Program-made: the position numbers and the translations under genes | Source: Salinispora pacifica CNR114 | Lineage (GTDB): Bacteria > Actinomycetota > Actinomycetes > Mycobacteriales > Micromonosporaceae | Direction: 5' to 3' | DNA length: 64,000 nt | NCBI RefSeq assembly: GCF_000514775.1 | Contig: NZ_AZWO01000021.1 | Span: 2,647 to 66,646, forward strand | Part shown: positions 40,070-48,128 of the stretch, one piece after another | How positions within the stretch are numbered: position 1 is the first letter of the stretch | Layout: each line of letters starts with the position of its first letter | Notes under the pieces: generated by a model | What the model was told of the DNA's origin: nothing | Seen by the model: only the letters and a program-made list of their open reading frames with translations | Database searches by the model: none

Positions 40070-40731
40070 TCAAGGTGTTGCTCGTTGACGACCAGGCAAT
40101 GGTCCGGGAGGGTTTCGGGGCATTGCTCACCGCCCAGGAGGACATGGTGGTGGTGGCGGACGCCGCCGACGGTGAGCAGGCGGTCGCCGCCGCGCGCCGG
40201 TACGACCCCGACGTCATCCTGATGGACATCCGGATGCCGACCATGGATGGGTTGACCGCAGCGCGTCAGATCCTGGCGGTGCCACCTGGTGGACACCGGC
40301 CGCGGGTGCTCGTGCTGACCACCTTCGACCTGGACGACTACGTGTTCGAGGCGCTGCGGGCCGGCGCGAGCGGATTCCTGTTGAAGGATGCGCCCGCCGC
40401 CGAACTCATGCACGCGGTACGCGTGGTGGCCGCCGGCGAGGCGCTGCTCGCTCCCTCGGTGACCCGGCGGCTCATCGCGGACTACGTGAGCCGCGCGCGG
40501 CCGCGGCGGGCCGACCCGGATTCGATCAACGCCCTGACCCGGCGCGAGGCGGAGGTGCTGCGGCTGATCGCGCGCGGACTGTCGAACCAGGAGATCGCCG
40601 CGGAGCTGGTGCTCGCCGAGCAGACCGTCAAGACTCACGTTGGCCGCGTGCTGATGAAGCTGAACCTACGAGACCGGGCGCAGGCGGTGGTCTACGCCTA
40701 CGAGAGCGGCATGATCAATCCGGGGGAGTAG
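40066..40731 (+). CDS. NarL/LuxR-type response regulator
   Basis: 221 residues: receiver with VLLVDDQAMVREGF, the phospho-acceptor region PDVILMDIRMPTMDG (Asp about 54), and LVLTTFD and KDAP; then a LuxR helix-turn-helix LTRREAEVLRLIARGLSNQ with VKTHVGRVLMKL. The ATG overlaps the kinase stop (ATGA). A standard kinase-regulator pair; no target gene is apparent, though the neighbouring acyltransferase-like gene is only 33 bp away. Confidence 0.94.
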   Translation: MIKVLLVDDQAMVREGFGALLTAQEDMVVVADAADGEQAVAAARRYDPDVILMDIRMPTMDGLTAARQILAVPPGGHRPRVLVLTTFDLDDYVFEALRAGASGFLLKDAPAAELMHAVRVVAAGEALLAPSVTRRLIADYVSRARPRRADPDSINALTRREAEVLRLIARGLSNQEIAAELVLAEQTVKTHVGRVLMKLNLRDRAQAVVYAYESGMINPGE

Positions 40732-40764
40732 TACCGGGGTACCGGTCCGGGTTGGCGCTCACGA

Positions 40765-41442
40765 GTGACGCTGCCGGGCACGGCAGCCGAACAGCTGGAT
40801 ACCGAGGCGCGGCTCGGGCTCGGCGGCCCGTCGTGGCTCGGTTGGGCGAACGTGGCGAGCGCCTGGCTCGTACCCTTCTGCCTCGGGGTCGCCGGCGCCC
40901 GTGGGGCCCGGCTGCCGGCGGTCGGGCTGCTCCTCGGCGGGATCGTGGCCACCGCCGCGCTGGCGCACTGGTGCGACTATCCCGCCAGCCTGGTCGGTGT
41001 GCCAGGCCAGGGCCGGTCCAACCTCAACCCGCCCACCCTCGTCGCGGTGAGCTTCGGGCTGGCCCAGGTGGGGATGGCCCTGCTGCTACGTGGCCCGCTG
41101 ACCCGGCTCGCCCGCCGGCGGCTGGTCTGGGCTGTCGTGGCCGGGACGAATCTGTGGGCCGTGCGGATCTTCTTGTGGCACCAGACCGCGCTGGTGGCGG
41201 TGACACTCTTCGCCCTGGGCTCCGCCCCACTGCCCGGACTGCACACCGCGCCCGGCTCGTGGTGGTGGATCCTCGCCCGCCTCCGCTGGCTGCCCGTCTT
41301 CATAGTTGTCCTGCTGGGCGGGCTGTGGCTGGGCGCCCGGATCGGCGCGGGGCGGCGTCCCCGAAAGGCCGCTCGGTCCCACCCCCAGGCTTCGGCGCGG
41401 TGGTCTATTCCGTTTCTGCATCGCTCCGGACGGCGATCGTGA
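40765..41442 (+). CDS. Acyltransferase-like membrane protein, probably 5'-truncated
   Basis: 225 residues with about five helices. The middle section GQGRSNLNPPTLVAVSFGLAQ, LRGPLTRLARRR and IFLWHQTALVAVTLF corresponds to the C-terminal half of actinobacterial acyltransferase-family membrane proteins, which are normally near 400 residues; the N-terminal half with the catalytic His is absent. It starts at a GTG with no ribosome-binding site only 33 bp after the response regulator. I read it as a decayed or truncated copy, possibly not expressed, although it has no internal stop. Its 3' end overlaps the convergent methyltransferase by 38 bp. Confidence 0.5.
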   Translation: MTLPGTAAEQLDTEARLGLGGPSWLGWANVASAWLVPFCLGVAGARGARLPAVGLLLGGIVATAALAHWCDYPASLVGVPGQGRSNLNPPTLVAVSFGLAQVGMALLLRGPLTRLARRRLVWAVVAGTNLWAVRIFLWHQTALVAVTLFALGSAPLPGLHTAPGSWWWILARLRWLPVFIVVLLGGLWLGARIGAGRRPRKAARSHPQASARWSIPFLHRSGRRS

Positions 41443-42217
41443 GGACGTGGCCGCTGGCACCGAGCAAACTCGGCTCGTCCTCCACCGAGCGCATCATCTC
41501 CAGCAGCAGGCCGGTCAGGTCGGGGCTGGCCAGGATCTCGGCCAGTCGCGCCCCGGTCATCCCCAGCGGGCCCTCGACCGAAACCCGCCGCCGTACGACG
41601 AGGCCCGCCTCCGTCGCTTCACCGGCCAACTCGTCCGGATGGTGGAAGTAGGCGCTGGTAAACCATCGCTGCGTGTCGTCGATATTGCGGTGCACCCCAT
41701 CGGCCAACGTGCGCTCCACCATGGGCCGGAACCGTGCGTCGGTGAAGTAGCCCTTCACGAAACCGTCGAACAGCGACGCGAACCGGCTGATCGTGGCGCC
41801 CACGACCACGCCACCAGCACGTACGACACGAGCCGCCTCCCGCCAGACAGCAACGCGATCCGCCCGCTCCGGCAGGTGATACAGCGGCCCGAGCAGCAAA
41901 ACCGTGTCCATGCTGCGATCGGCGACGGGCAAGGCCCGGGCATCCCCGAGGACGGCGGTCACACCGGGGCGGGCTGCCGCCTCAGCCACATGCTCGGGCA
42001 CCGGGTCGACAACCCGGACGTGGTAGCCGGCCTGCGCCAGCGGAGCGGCGTAGACCCCGGTCGCACCGCCCACATCCAGCACGGCCGCTGGCACACCCGG
42101 GAGCACCCGGGACAGGACATCCCACGTGCGCAGGAACTCCAATCGTCCCGGGCCGGCAGCGAGCCGATCCCGCTCGCCGCCCCGCTGGTAGTACTCCATG
42201 ATTTCGGGCTTCAGCAC
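41405..42217 (-). CDS. SAM-dependent methyltransferase (Methyltransf_11 type)
   Basis: 270 residues: MEYYQRGGERDRLAAG start, SAM loop VLDVGGATGVYAAPLAQAG (about 47-64), a VVDPVPEHVAEAA acidic loop, GDARALPVADRSMDTVLLLGPLYHL and a C-terminal lid. The GDARALP...D pattern with LYHL suits Class I enzymes of the UbiE/small-molecule type, so it probably methylates a small molecule; no substrate is indicated. The GTG at 42217 is the longest start; an ATG at residue 7 is an alternative, neither with a good ribosome-binding site. The 234-bp gap upstream is divergent with the MFS gene. Confidence 0.85.
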   Translation of the reverse strand: MLKPEIMEYYQRGGERDRLAAGPGRLEFLRTWDVLSRVLPGVPAAVLDVGGATGVYAAPLAQAGYHVRVVDPVPEHVAEAAARPGVTAVLGDARALPVADRSMDTVLLLGPLYHLPERADRVAVWREAARVVRAGGVVVGATISRFASLFDGFVKGYFTDARFRPMVERTLADGVHRNIDDTQRWFTSAYFHHPDELAGEATEAGLVVRRRVSVEGPLGMTGARLAEILASPDLTGLLLEMMRSVEDEPSLLGASGHVLTIAVRSDAETE

Positions 42218-42451
42218 ACAGCAGATCGTGTTACGGCTGACCGCCGGCGGGCAACCGAATACCTGCGGTCGGTACCTGTGTTCATCCCAAACTCATGATC
42301 TTGAAAGGGTCATGCAGCTACACGCCGACGAACAGCGCAGCTCGGCGACTACCGTGAATCACCCGGACCAGCCGGTGCTGGTGTGTGACAGTGCGAGACG
42401 TGCCTACGTGCACCTCGGGCATCCGACCACTTCACAACGTGAGGAAAACCC

Positions 42452-43849
42452 GTGCTACTTCGCCTGCACCACTTTCGTCACCTGGCCGGAAGCGCTTCAC
42501 CTCACGGAGCCGCAGCGCAGGCCAAGCTGACGTTGGTCGCGGCATCCTTCTGTATCTTCCTGGTTCAGCTCGACTTCTTCGCGCTCAACCTCGCGCTGCC
42601 GAAGATGGCTTCGGAGCTGCGCACGTCTCCAACCAACCTGCAGTGGGTGATCAGCGCCTACATGCTCTCCCTGGCGGCGTTCCTGATTCCTGGCGGCCGG
42701 CTCGGCGATATCCTTGGCCGCCGACGCATTCTCGTGGTTGGACTCGTGATTTTCGGCCTGAGTTCGCTGGGTGCCGCCCTGGCCCCCAACGCGGGGACCG
42801 TCATCGCCTTCCGGACCATCCAGGGAGTTGGCTCCGCCATCATCTTCCCGCTCGCCATCGCCATCGTCACGAATGCTTTTCCCGCGGAGCGGGTGAAACG
42901 GGCGATCGGCTACGCCTACGGCATCGGTGCCGTGTCGATGGCGCTCGGCCCTCCCTTCGGCGGTGGGATAACAGAGCTGGTCGTCTGGCGGGTCGTGCTG
43001 CTCGTGAATGTACCGTTGAGCATTATCGCCATCGCGATCGTCGCCGCTGGCGTGCGTGAATCGCGCGACCCTACCGTGCCCCGGTCGATCGACCTGCCGG
43101 GCCTGGCCCTGGTGGCGGCGGGGATCGCCCTGGTCACGCTCGCGGTAGATCTGGCGAGCACCTGGCAGCCCCTCGCCACGGCCGGGATCGCCGTGGTCGG
43201 GCTGCTGATTCTGGCGGCGTTCGTGCAGCGCGAGCGGTTGGCGAAGTATCCTCTGGTCAAACTCGACCTGTTTCGCAACCGTCCCTACGTCATCGTGACC
43301 CTGATGGGGACGGTCGCCAACGTCGCTCTCGTCATCGGAGTGTTCGGTAGCACGGTCTACCTCCAACAAGGGGAGGGTCGTTCACCCCTCGCCGCGGGTC
43401 TGATCCTTCTCGCCGCCTCGGTGGCCACCGGAATCGCCGGTCCGATCTCAGGGCACCTCGGCGAACACCTGAATATTCCGGTAGTAATGGGCATCAGTGC
43501 GGCAACCGGTGGGATTGGCCTATTCGTGGTCTCTCTCGGCGGTAGTTTCGGTTCCTACCTGCCCGGCCTCGCGTTGTTCGGATTCAGCTACGGCGTGGGG
43601 TACGCGATGTCCAACATCGGCACGCAGTCGGTTGTCGCCCGGGAGCTGGTGGGCGAAGCGTCCGGTGTCACCCTCGCGATCGTTATCGGGGTCTCCGGCC
43701 TCGCGGTGGCGGCCGCGGCGACGCTGATCGACATCCAGTCGAGAAGTGTGGGGCTCACGGAGGCCATCGAGGACATCATGCGGTGGACTGCGGCAGGAAG
43801 CATCGTGGCCTCCGGGCTTCTCCTCGTGGTAGCTCGCCGCCGACCGTGA
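42452..43849 (+). CDS. MFS drug-efflux-type transporter (DHA2, 14-helix)
   Basis: 465 residues with about 14 transmembrane helices. Motif A (GGRLGDILGRRRIL) and motif C-like GYAYGIGAVSMALGPPFGG follow the DHA2 group used for antibiotic or metabolite export, including self-resistance pumps. Codon use and GC are slightly lower than in the flanks. GTG start with GAGG 9 nt upstream. It stands alone in an accessory region next to a methyltransferase; no biosynthetic core gene is nearby, so the substrate is unknown. Within the shared gap a CATGA...TCATG inverted pair (42294-42314) could be an operator. Confidence 0.9.
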   Translation: MLLRLHHFRHLAGSASPHGAAAQAKLTLVAASFCIFLVQLDFFALNLALPKMASELRTSPTNLQWVISAYMLSLAAFLIPGGRLGDILGRRRILVVGLVIFGLSSLGAALAPNAGTVIAFRTIQGVGSAIIFPLAIAIVTNAFPAERVKRAIGYAYGIGAVSMALGPPFGGGITELVVWRVVLLVNVPLSIIAIAIVAAGVRESRDPTVPRSIDLPGLALVAAGIALVTLAVDLASTWQPLATAGIAVVGLLILAAFVQRERLAKYPLVKLDLFRNRPYVIVTLMGTVANVALVIGVFGSTVYLQQGEGRSPLAAGLILLAASVATGIAGPISGHLGEHLNIPVVMGISAATGGIGLFVVSLGGSFGSYLPGLALFGFSYGVGYAMSNIGTQSVVARELVGEASGVTLAIVIGVSGLAVAAAATLIDIQSRSVGLTEAIEDIMRWTAAGSIVASGLLLVVARRRP

Positions 43850-43970
43850 CCGGCACGAGACGGCCGGAGGACCGTGCGCCATCCCCTCCCCGCTCGTAGA
43901 CTGCCTTCCGGATCAGCTCGTGGGATTCGGAGCGCTGGCCGCCGTGGTGACCAGGTGCCCGAAGACTGGG

Positions 43971-44396
43971 CTAGACCCGGCTGGCCAGGGCTGATCCCTC
44001 CGCCAAAAGGTCGTCCAACTCCTCGTCCGAAATGGCGCCAGCGCCGAGCGCGTGCAGGATGGTCAGGCCCTGGACCCGCCCGGCCACCTTCGGGTCGATG
44101 TCCGAGTCCATGCTTGGATCGAGAGCGGCGTTGATCAACGTCTCCGCGCTTGCCGTATCGGTTTCGGGTCCACCTGTCGTCGTGCTTCGCATCTCGCTGA
44201 CGAACCGGATCACCTCGTCCTGGCTGGCGCCGTGCGGGAAGCGACGGTTCACCGCGAAGTAGAAGACCGCGCCGAGTAGCGTGCCGAAGCCTTCCCAGCC
44301 CTGGGAATCGAGGTGGGCTTCGATGCGGTCGTTCTCGGCGCGCTCGCCTTTCACCAACGTGCGAATGTAGGCGACCATGTCAGGACTAATCGTCAC
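43971..44396 (-). CDS. Hypothetical protein
   Basis: 141 residues with no recognised domain. The N-terminus VAYIRTLVKGERAENDRIEAHL is helical, a hydrophobic segment GFGTLLGAVFYFAVNRRF follows, and an acidic C-terminal part contains DSDIDPKVAGRVQGLTILHALG. GTG start with GGGAGAGGAAG 4 nt upstream. The start overlaps the preceding gene by 4 nt in one reading, so the two may form an operon. The type of protein is common in actinobacterial accessory islands. Confidence 0.65.
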   Translation of the reverse strand: MTISPDMVAYIRTLVKGERAENDRIEAHLDSQGWEGFGTLLGAVFYFAVNRRFPHGASQDEVIRFVSEMRSTTTGGPETDTASAETLINAALDPSMDSDIDPKVAGRVQGLTILHALGAGAISDEELDDLLAEGSALASRV

Positions 44397-44866
44397 GACG
44401 CTTCCTCTCCCGACGCTTCTTGGTCATGTTCCACAGCCCCTTGAGGCCGACGGCCACCGCTCCGGCCGCCATGATTACCGAGGCGACTGGGTGCTCCAGA
44501 TGTGGTCGGTCTGCCGGTGTAGCGGGCTTTTGGCGAGGTGGTGGACGTTGAGGTGCCGCCGGGGCCGCCCTTCGTCTGCTGGACGAATTCACGGAACCCG
44601 GCTGTCGCTGCCTTCTCGGTGTTCTGAAGGTTACCTTCTGTCTGATCTGCCTTCTTGACGTGGCGTGGCAGGAAGGCCTCCGCCCGGCTGCCTCGATTCT
44701 CTGCCTCAGCGGCCAGACGCTCGCCCGAGGGCCATGCTTCACCAGGGCGGTTGGGGACGGCTCCGGGAGCGATGGCGTTCCCGTACGCGGCGAGGTGTCC
44801 GGCTGCCTTGCTGGTCAGGCGACCGAGCCGGCCCGCCTTGTCCGCAGCGGTACGGCTCTGCGTCAT
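44386..44866 (-). pseudogene. Frameshifted small membrane-anchored protein
   Basis: One frame, from ATG 44866, reads a helical Ala-rich N-terminus (AGRLGRLTSKAAGHLAAY; GFREFVQQTKGG), while the +1 frame carries a plausible C-terminus with a membrane helix (VASVIMAAGAVAVGLKGLW) and basic KKRRERKRRDD tail. The change appears at a CCAAAAGCCC stretch near 44535. The first frame continues in low-complexity residues and ends by overlapping the downstream GTG by 4 nt, so either frame could be the true end. A lost base, sequencing error or genuine +1 frameshift fit equally. Confidence 0.45.
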
Positions 44867-45158
44867 CGCCGGGGCCCGGTGCGTCGAGTACCTCGACAGC
44901 CACCTGCTCGCCGCCGTTCCCCGGGAGCCGGAGCAGCCGGTGCCCGCGCCGCAGGCGGCGCCGTCGCCTCCGGTCGCGGACCCGACCGCGCTGCTGCGTC
45001 GGATCGGTCAGCACTACGCCGGGCAACCGGTGCTGGTGTCGTTCGACCGAGCGGGCTGCCGGCTCTGGCTGGCCGAGGGGGACCACGTGCAGCCGCTTGC
45101 CCGAGCCGCGACCCTCGACGACGCGGTATCCGCCCTGCGGCTCACCGGTCGGGAATAG
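44838..45158 (+). CDS. Hypothetical protein, uncertain start
   Basis: About 106 residues, the real part being CVEYLDSHLLAAVPREPEQ then ADPTALLRRIGQHYAGQPV, SFDRAGCRLWLAEGDHVQPL and ARAATLDDAVSALRLTG. It has no recognised domain; the tail resembles short actinobacterial proteins that bind ligand through a beta hairpin. No ATG or GTG is available: only TTG at 44838, without a ribosome-binding site, and it overlaps the opposite gene by 29 bp. A 5'-truncated gene is likely. Confidence 0.4.
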   Translation: MSAAVRLCVIAGARCVEYLDSHLLAAVPREPEQPVPAPQAAPSPPVADPTALLRRIGQHYAGQPVLVSFDRAGCRLWLAEGDHVQPLARAATLDDAVSALRLTGRE

Positions 45159-45179
45159 CGCAAAGAGCCGACGAGGAGT

Positions 45180-45614
45180 TCACCGGTTGTCGAGCTGCAT
45201 CCACAGGTCCGGCCGCGCGAGCGGATCGAAGCCGAGCTTGGCGTACACGTCATGGGCGTCCCTGGTGGCCAGCAGGATGCGGCGTACGCCGAACTCCGCG
45301 AGATGGTCGCGGACCGCACCGGTGAGCCAGGTGCCCAGCCCACGCCCGCGCGCGGCAGGCTCGATGTAGACATCGCAGAGCCAGGCGAAGGTGGCTCGGT
45401 CGGTCACCGCCCGGGCCACCGCTACCTGGCGCCCGTCCTCCGGCCGGTAGACGCCGAAGCCGATCGAGCCCGCGAAGGCGCGCTCCACGGTCGCCCGGTC
45501 CCGCCCCCGGGCCCAGTACGCGTCGGTGGAGAGCCAGTGGTGGACCAGGTCAAGGTCGAGCCGCTCGGGGGCGGTGCTGAGCAGGTAGCCATCGGCTCGG
45601 GTCAGGGTGTGCAT
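45180..45614 (-). CDS. GNAT-family N-acetyltransferase
   Basis: 144 residues: [14 protein letters not shown] and [18 protein letters not shown] in the N-terminal half, [19 protein letters not shown] with the acetyl-CoA pyrophosphate-binding R/Q-x-x-G-x-G/A loop, and YAKLGFDPL at the C-terminus. Substrate unknown; such small GNATs acetylate amino acids, peptides or antibiotics. Start ATG, leaderless behind TAGCAT. Converges with the hypothetical gene at 44838. Confidence 0.88.
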   Translation of the reverse strand: MHTLTRADGYLLSTAPERLDLDLVHHWLSTDAYWARGRDRATVERAFAGSIGFGVYRPEDGRQVAVARAVTDRATFAWLCDVYIEPAARGRGLGTWLTGAVRDHLAEFGVRRILLATRDAHDVYAKLGFDPLARPDLWMQLDNR

Positions 45615-45621
45615 CGGCCCG

Positions 45622-45627
45622 ATGCTA
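45622..45627 (-). promoter_or_regulatory. Putative -10 box (TAGCAT), leaderless GNAT gene
   Basis: TAGCAT on the minus strand, 7 nt before the ATG of the GNAT gene. Confidence 0.5.
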
Positions 45628-45707
45628 GACGCTGCCTTCTACTGCTTCAGCAGCCAGTTCTTTCGTCCTGGTCTGCTGGGTCGACCACCCGCACCGTTGG
45701 CCACGGC

Positions 45708-45998
45708 TGGTTCGCTCGTACCGTCCACAAGGACGCGCCGATCCTCATCCTGGATGAGGCGACCAGCGCCCTCGACTCTGAGATCGAAGCGGTGATCCAG
45801 GAATCCATGGACAAGCTCATGGCTGGCCGCACGGTGAACGCCGTCGCGCACCGACTCTCCACGATCGCCCGCATGGAAGATCGTCGTACTCGATAGGGGC
45901 GAATCGTCGAGGACGTTACGCACGCCGAGCTACTCGGCCGCAACGGCCGCTACGCCGCCCTGTGGGCGAGGCAGGTTGGTGGCTTTCTCGGAGAGTGA
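45708..45998 (+). pseudogene. ABC-exporter ATP-binding domain remnant
   Basis: In one frame it reads [20 protein letters not shown] (Walker B and D-loop) and [14 protein letters not shown] (H-loop), the end of a type IV exporter nucleotide-binding domain. Then two frame changes (near 45883 and 45898) restore [18 protein letters not shown] and a normal C-terminus [15 protein letters not shown] with stop. The 5' part, including Walker A and all membrane helices, is missing. It is therefore debris of a once complete exporter gene. Confidence 0.82.
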
Positions 45999-46519
45999 CC
46001 GCACGAGCGGACGTGCCTCAGCCATTCCCATGCGGGGTGGACGCGGTCACGCCCCCGTCAAGTTGTGAGACGGTCTGTGCAGGCCTCGCGCGGTGGTGAT
46101 CATGCCTTGGGCGCCGCCAGGGTTGATGAACACGATTTTGCCGAGTTGAGGATGTTCCGCAGGGTGTTCGGTGTGGTCTGGCTGAGCCGCCGAGGTGTGG
46201 GCCTGGCGGTCCGGGGTTACCACCAGGCCCACCCGTTAGATCGCATGGGCCGTTGCCCGGTATGGGCTGCAGGGGCGCGCAGGACTGTGGGACAGGCTCA
46301 CCGCCAGTATCTGCCAGCAGAGAGACCGGCCCCGGCCGCCAACTTCTTGACCACGGCTCTGACCGACCTGTTTGAACGGGCGGTGCGGCGCTGGTATCGC
46401 TTCAGCACCTCGGGAACCTGTTCGCGGAAGGCGTGCCGGCAGCCGTCTGTGGGGCACACCAGGCGCCGTACCCGCGGGCGGACCACCACCCACCGCCACG
46501 AATTTTACTCACTGCATGT
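45999..46519. other. Degenerate stretch with transposase debris
   Basis: No intact gene. Between the ABC remnant and the His-rich protein gene the sequence carries partial reading frames only. The best is the ISL3-type transposase fragment at 46236-46500 (minus strand). GC content drops sharply at about 46500, marking a junction. No terminal inverted repeats or target duplication were recognised. Confidence 0.55.
46236..46500 (-). mobile_element. ISL3-family transposase N-terminal fragment
   Basis: The minus strand reads VVVRPRVRRLVC, TDGCRHAFREQVPEV and RYQRRTARSNRSVRAVV, which follows the N-terminal zinc-binding region of ISL3 transposases (RVRRF.C...C...F.EQV.....Y.RRT). It breaks into stops and frame changes after about 60 residues and lacks the catalytic DDE part. 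A fragment of a decayed insertion sequence. Confidence 0.5.
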
Positions 46520-46954
46520 ATGCCACTACCTAGCGTCTTGTTCTGGGTCGGTAAGTCTACTATCCTCCGACAGGTGCGAAGCGGACGGTTAACCCGGCTT
46601 CCCGCCTTTTCATTACCATTCGCTGCCCTTTTCGCATCATTGTGTATATTGCTCTGCCTTGCCCACGGCTATACCGGGCATCATCGAAGTAGTGCGAGCC
46701 AAGCGCATCTTGCCGCTCAGGCCGCCGTGCACCAGCATTCGAAGCATCATCATCACCCCTCGATCCAATGCCGACCTGTCGCGCCCACGAAGCGCTGGAA
46801 TACGTCGGGTTCGCATGTCAAGCTCGTGGCCACGCAAGCCGTCCCATTGCCGAGCGATCAGGCAGTACTCACGCGCGTGCCGGAATACCGTGCACCTCAG
46901 CGGGCCGAGGCGGGCCGGCAGCGTCTCTTGTTGAAGTGCGTAGCGCGGAACTGA
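46520..46954 (+). CDS. Small His-rich membrane-anchored protein of unknown function
   Basis: 144 residues from the ATG at 46520; a near-leaderless GTG at 46574 (behind TACTAT at 46558-46563) is a credible alternative and gives a basic N-terminus just before the helix. One transmembrane helix ([19 protein letters not shown]) is followed by an extracytoplasmic tail with HH, a HQHSKHHHH cluster, and the end [13 protein letters not shown] cluster of four consecutive histidines suggests metal binding. It is 58 nt before the PLP enzyme gene and has lower GC than its neighbours, a sign of transfer. Confidence 0.6.
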   Translation: MPLPSVLFWVGKSTILRQVRSGRLTRLPAFSLPFAALFASLCILLCLAHGYTGHHRSSASQAHLAAQAAVHQHSKHHHHPSIQCRPVAPTKRWNTSGSHVKLVATQAVPLPSDQAVLTRVPEYRAPQRAEAGRQRLLLKCVARN

Positions 46955-47012
46955 CGGTCAAGGGCATCTCCATGTCATTGACCAGTCATTCACGCGAAAG
47001 GTCACACATACC

Positions 47013-48128
47013 ATGCAAGCCGCTATCCCTGCACGCCCGCTTCCCGGTCCGGCGCAGATCCTGGGGCACCCGACCGGTGTCCATCACACACCTACAGATT
47101 TGATAGGGAACACGCCGATCGTGTGGGTCGGCCGACCACTCACCTCTGCTGCCCACGGTTTCTGGGCGAAGCTTGAGGCGTTCAGTCCCGGAGGTATCAA
47201 GGACCGCAGCGCACTACACCTTGTGGCGCAGGCGCGCAAGCGAGGTGACCTCAGCCCGGGAGCCATGATTGTCGAATCGACCAGTGGAACCTTCGGGTTG
47301 GGACTCGCGCTGGCAGCCAACGCGTACCAGCATTCACTCACGCTGGTGACCGATCCCGGCCTTGAGCCGATTATGCAACGGCTACTGACCGCCTCGGGGG
47401 CTGCGATCAGCGTCGTCGACCGCCCACATCTACAGGGCGGGTGGCAGCAGGCCCGGCGGGAGCGCGTGGGCGAGATTCTGGCCGCTACCCCTGGTTCTTG
47501 GTGCCCGGACCAGTACAACAACCCGGACACGTTGCCCGCCTACGAGGGTCTCGGTCTGGAGCTTATCGCACAGCTGGGACGCATCGATGTCCTGGTGTGC
47601 AGCGTCGGTACGGGTGGCCACTCCGCCGGCACGTTCGCGCCTATACGCCGGTACTTCCCACACGCACGGCTTGTCGGGGTTGACACCATCGGCTCAACGA
47701 TCTTTGGTCAGCCAGCACGGCACCGGCTGATGAGGGGGCTGGGTAGCAGCATCTATCCCCGCAACGTCCAGTACGGCTGGTTCAGCGAGGTCCACTGGGT
47801 GGCACCTGCCGAAGCCGTGTGGGCGTGCCGGCAGCTCGCCGCGCACGGCTATGTCAGCGGCGGGTGGAGCGTTGGCGCCGTCGCCCTCGTCGCCGCCTGG
47901 CTGGCGCGGACGTTGCCTGGTGACACCCGTATCGTGGCCGTCTTCCCAGACGGACCACAACGCTACTGGGACACCGTTTTCAATGACGACTACTGCCAAC
48001 GGCACGACCTGCTTGGCATCGAACCGGCCGCTGAACCCGACAGCATCGGTGCCCCGACCAGCCACGAGGTCCATCGGTGGACCCGCTGCACCCAGATCGT
48101 TGACCTTGGGCAGGGTGATCGGCAGTGA
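47013..48128 (+). CDS. PLP-dependent cysteine-synthase-like enzyme
   Basis: 371 residues of the fold type II PLP family (CysK/CBS/SbnA). The Schiff-base lysine is in GGIKDRSAL (Lys63), the phosphate-binding loop is GTGGHSAG (199-206). The loop that is TSGNTG in cysteine synthase is TSGTFG here (90-95), so the Asn that contacts PLP is missing. A C-terminal half with [18 protein letters not shown] is family-specific. The reaction is beta-replacement or elimination on an amino acid such as O-phosphoserine, but the substrate is unknown. ATG with GAAAGG upstream. The stop overlaps the MFS start by 4 nt. Confidence 0.9.
   Translation: MQAAIPARPLPGPAQILGHPTGVHHTPTDLIGNTPIVWVGRPLTSAAHGFWAKLEAFSPGGIKDRSALHLVAQARKRGDLSPGAMIVESTSGTFGLGLALAANAYQHSLTLVTDPGLEPIMQRLLTASGAAISVVDRPHLQGGWQQARRERVGEILAATPGSWCPDQYNNPDTLPAYEGLGLELIAQLGRIDVLVCSVGTGGHSAGTFAPIRRYFPHARLVGVDTIGSTIFGQPARHRLMRGLGSSIYPRNVQYGWFSEVHWVAPAEAVWACRQLAAHGYVSGGWSVGAVALVAAWLARTLPGDTRIVAVFPDGPQRYWDTVFNDDYCQRHDLLGIEPAAEPDSIGAPTSHEVHRWTRCTQIVDLGQGDRQ

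Noticed and set aside
46047..46232. A 61-codon minus-strand frame near the ISL3 fragment
   Set aside because: No ribosome-binding site and no recognisable motif; treated as debris.
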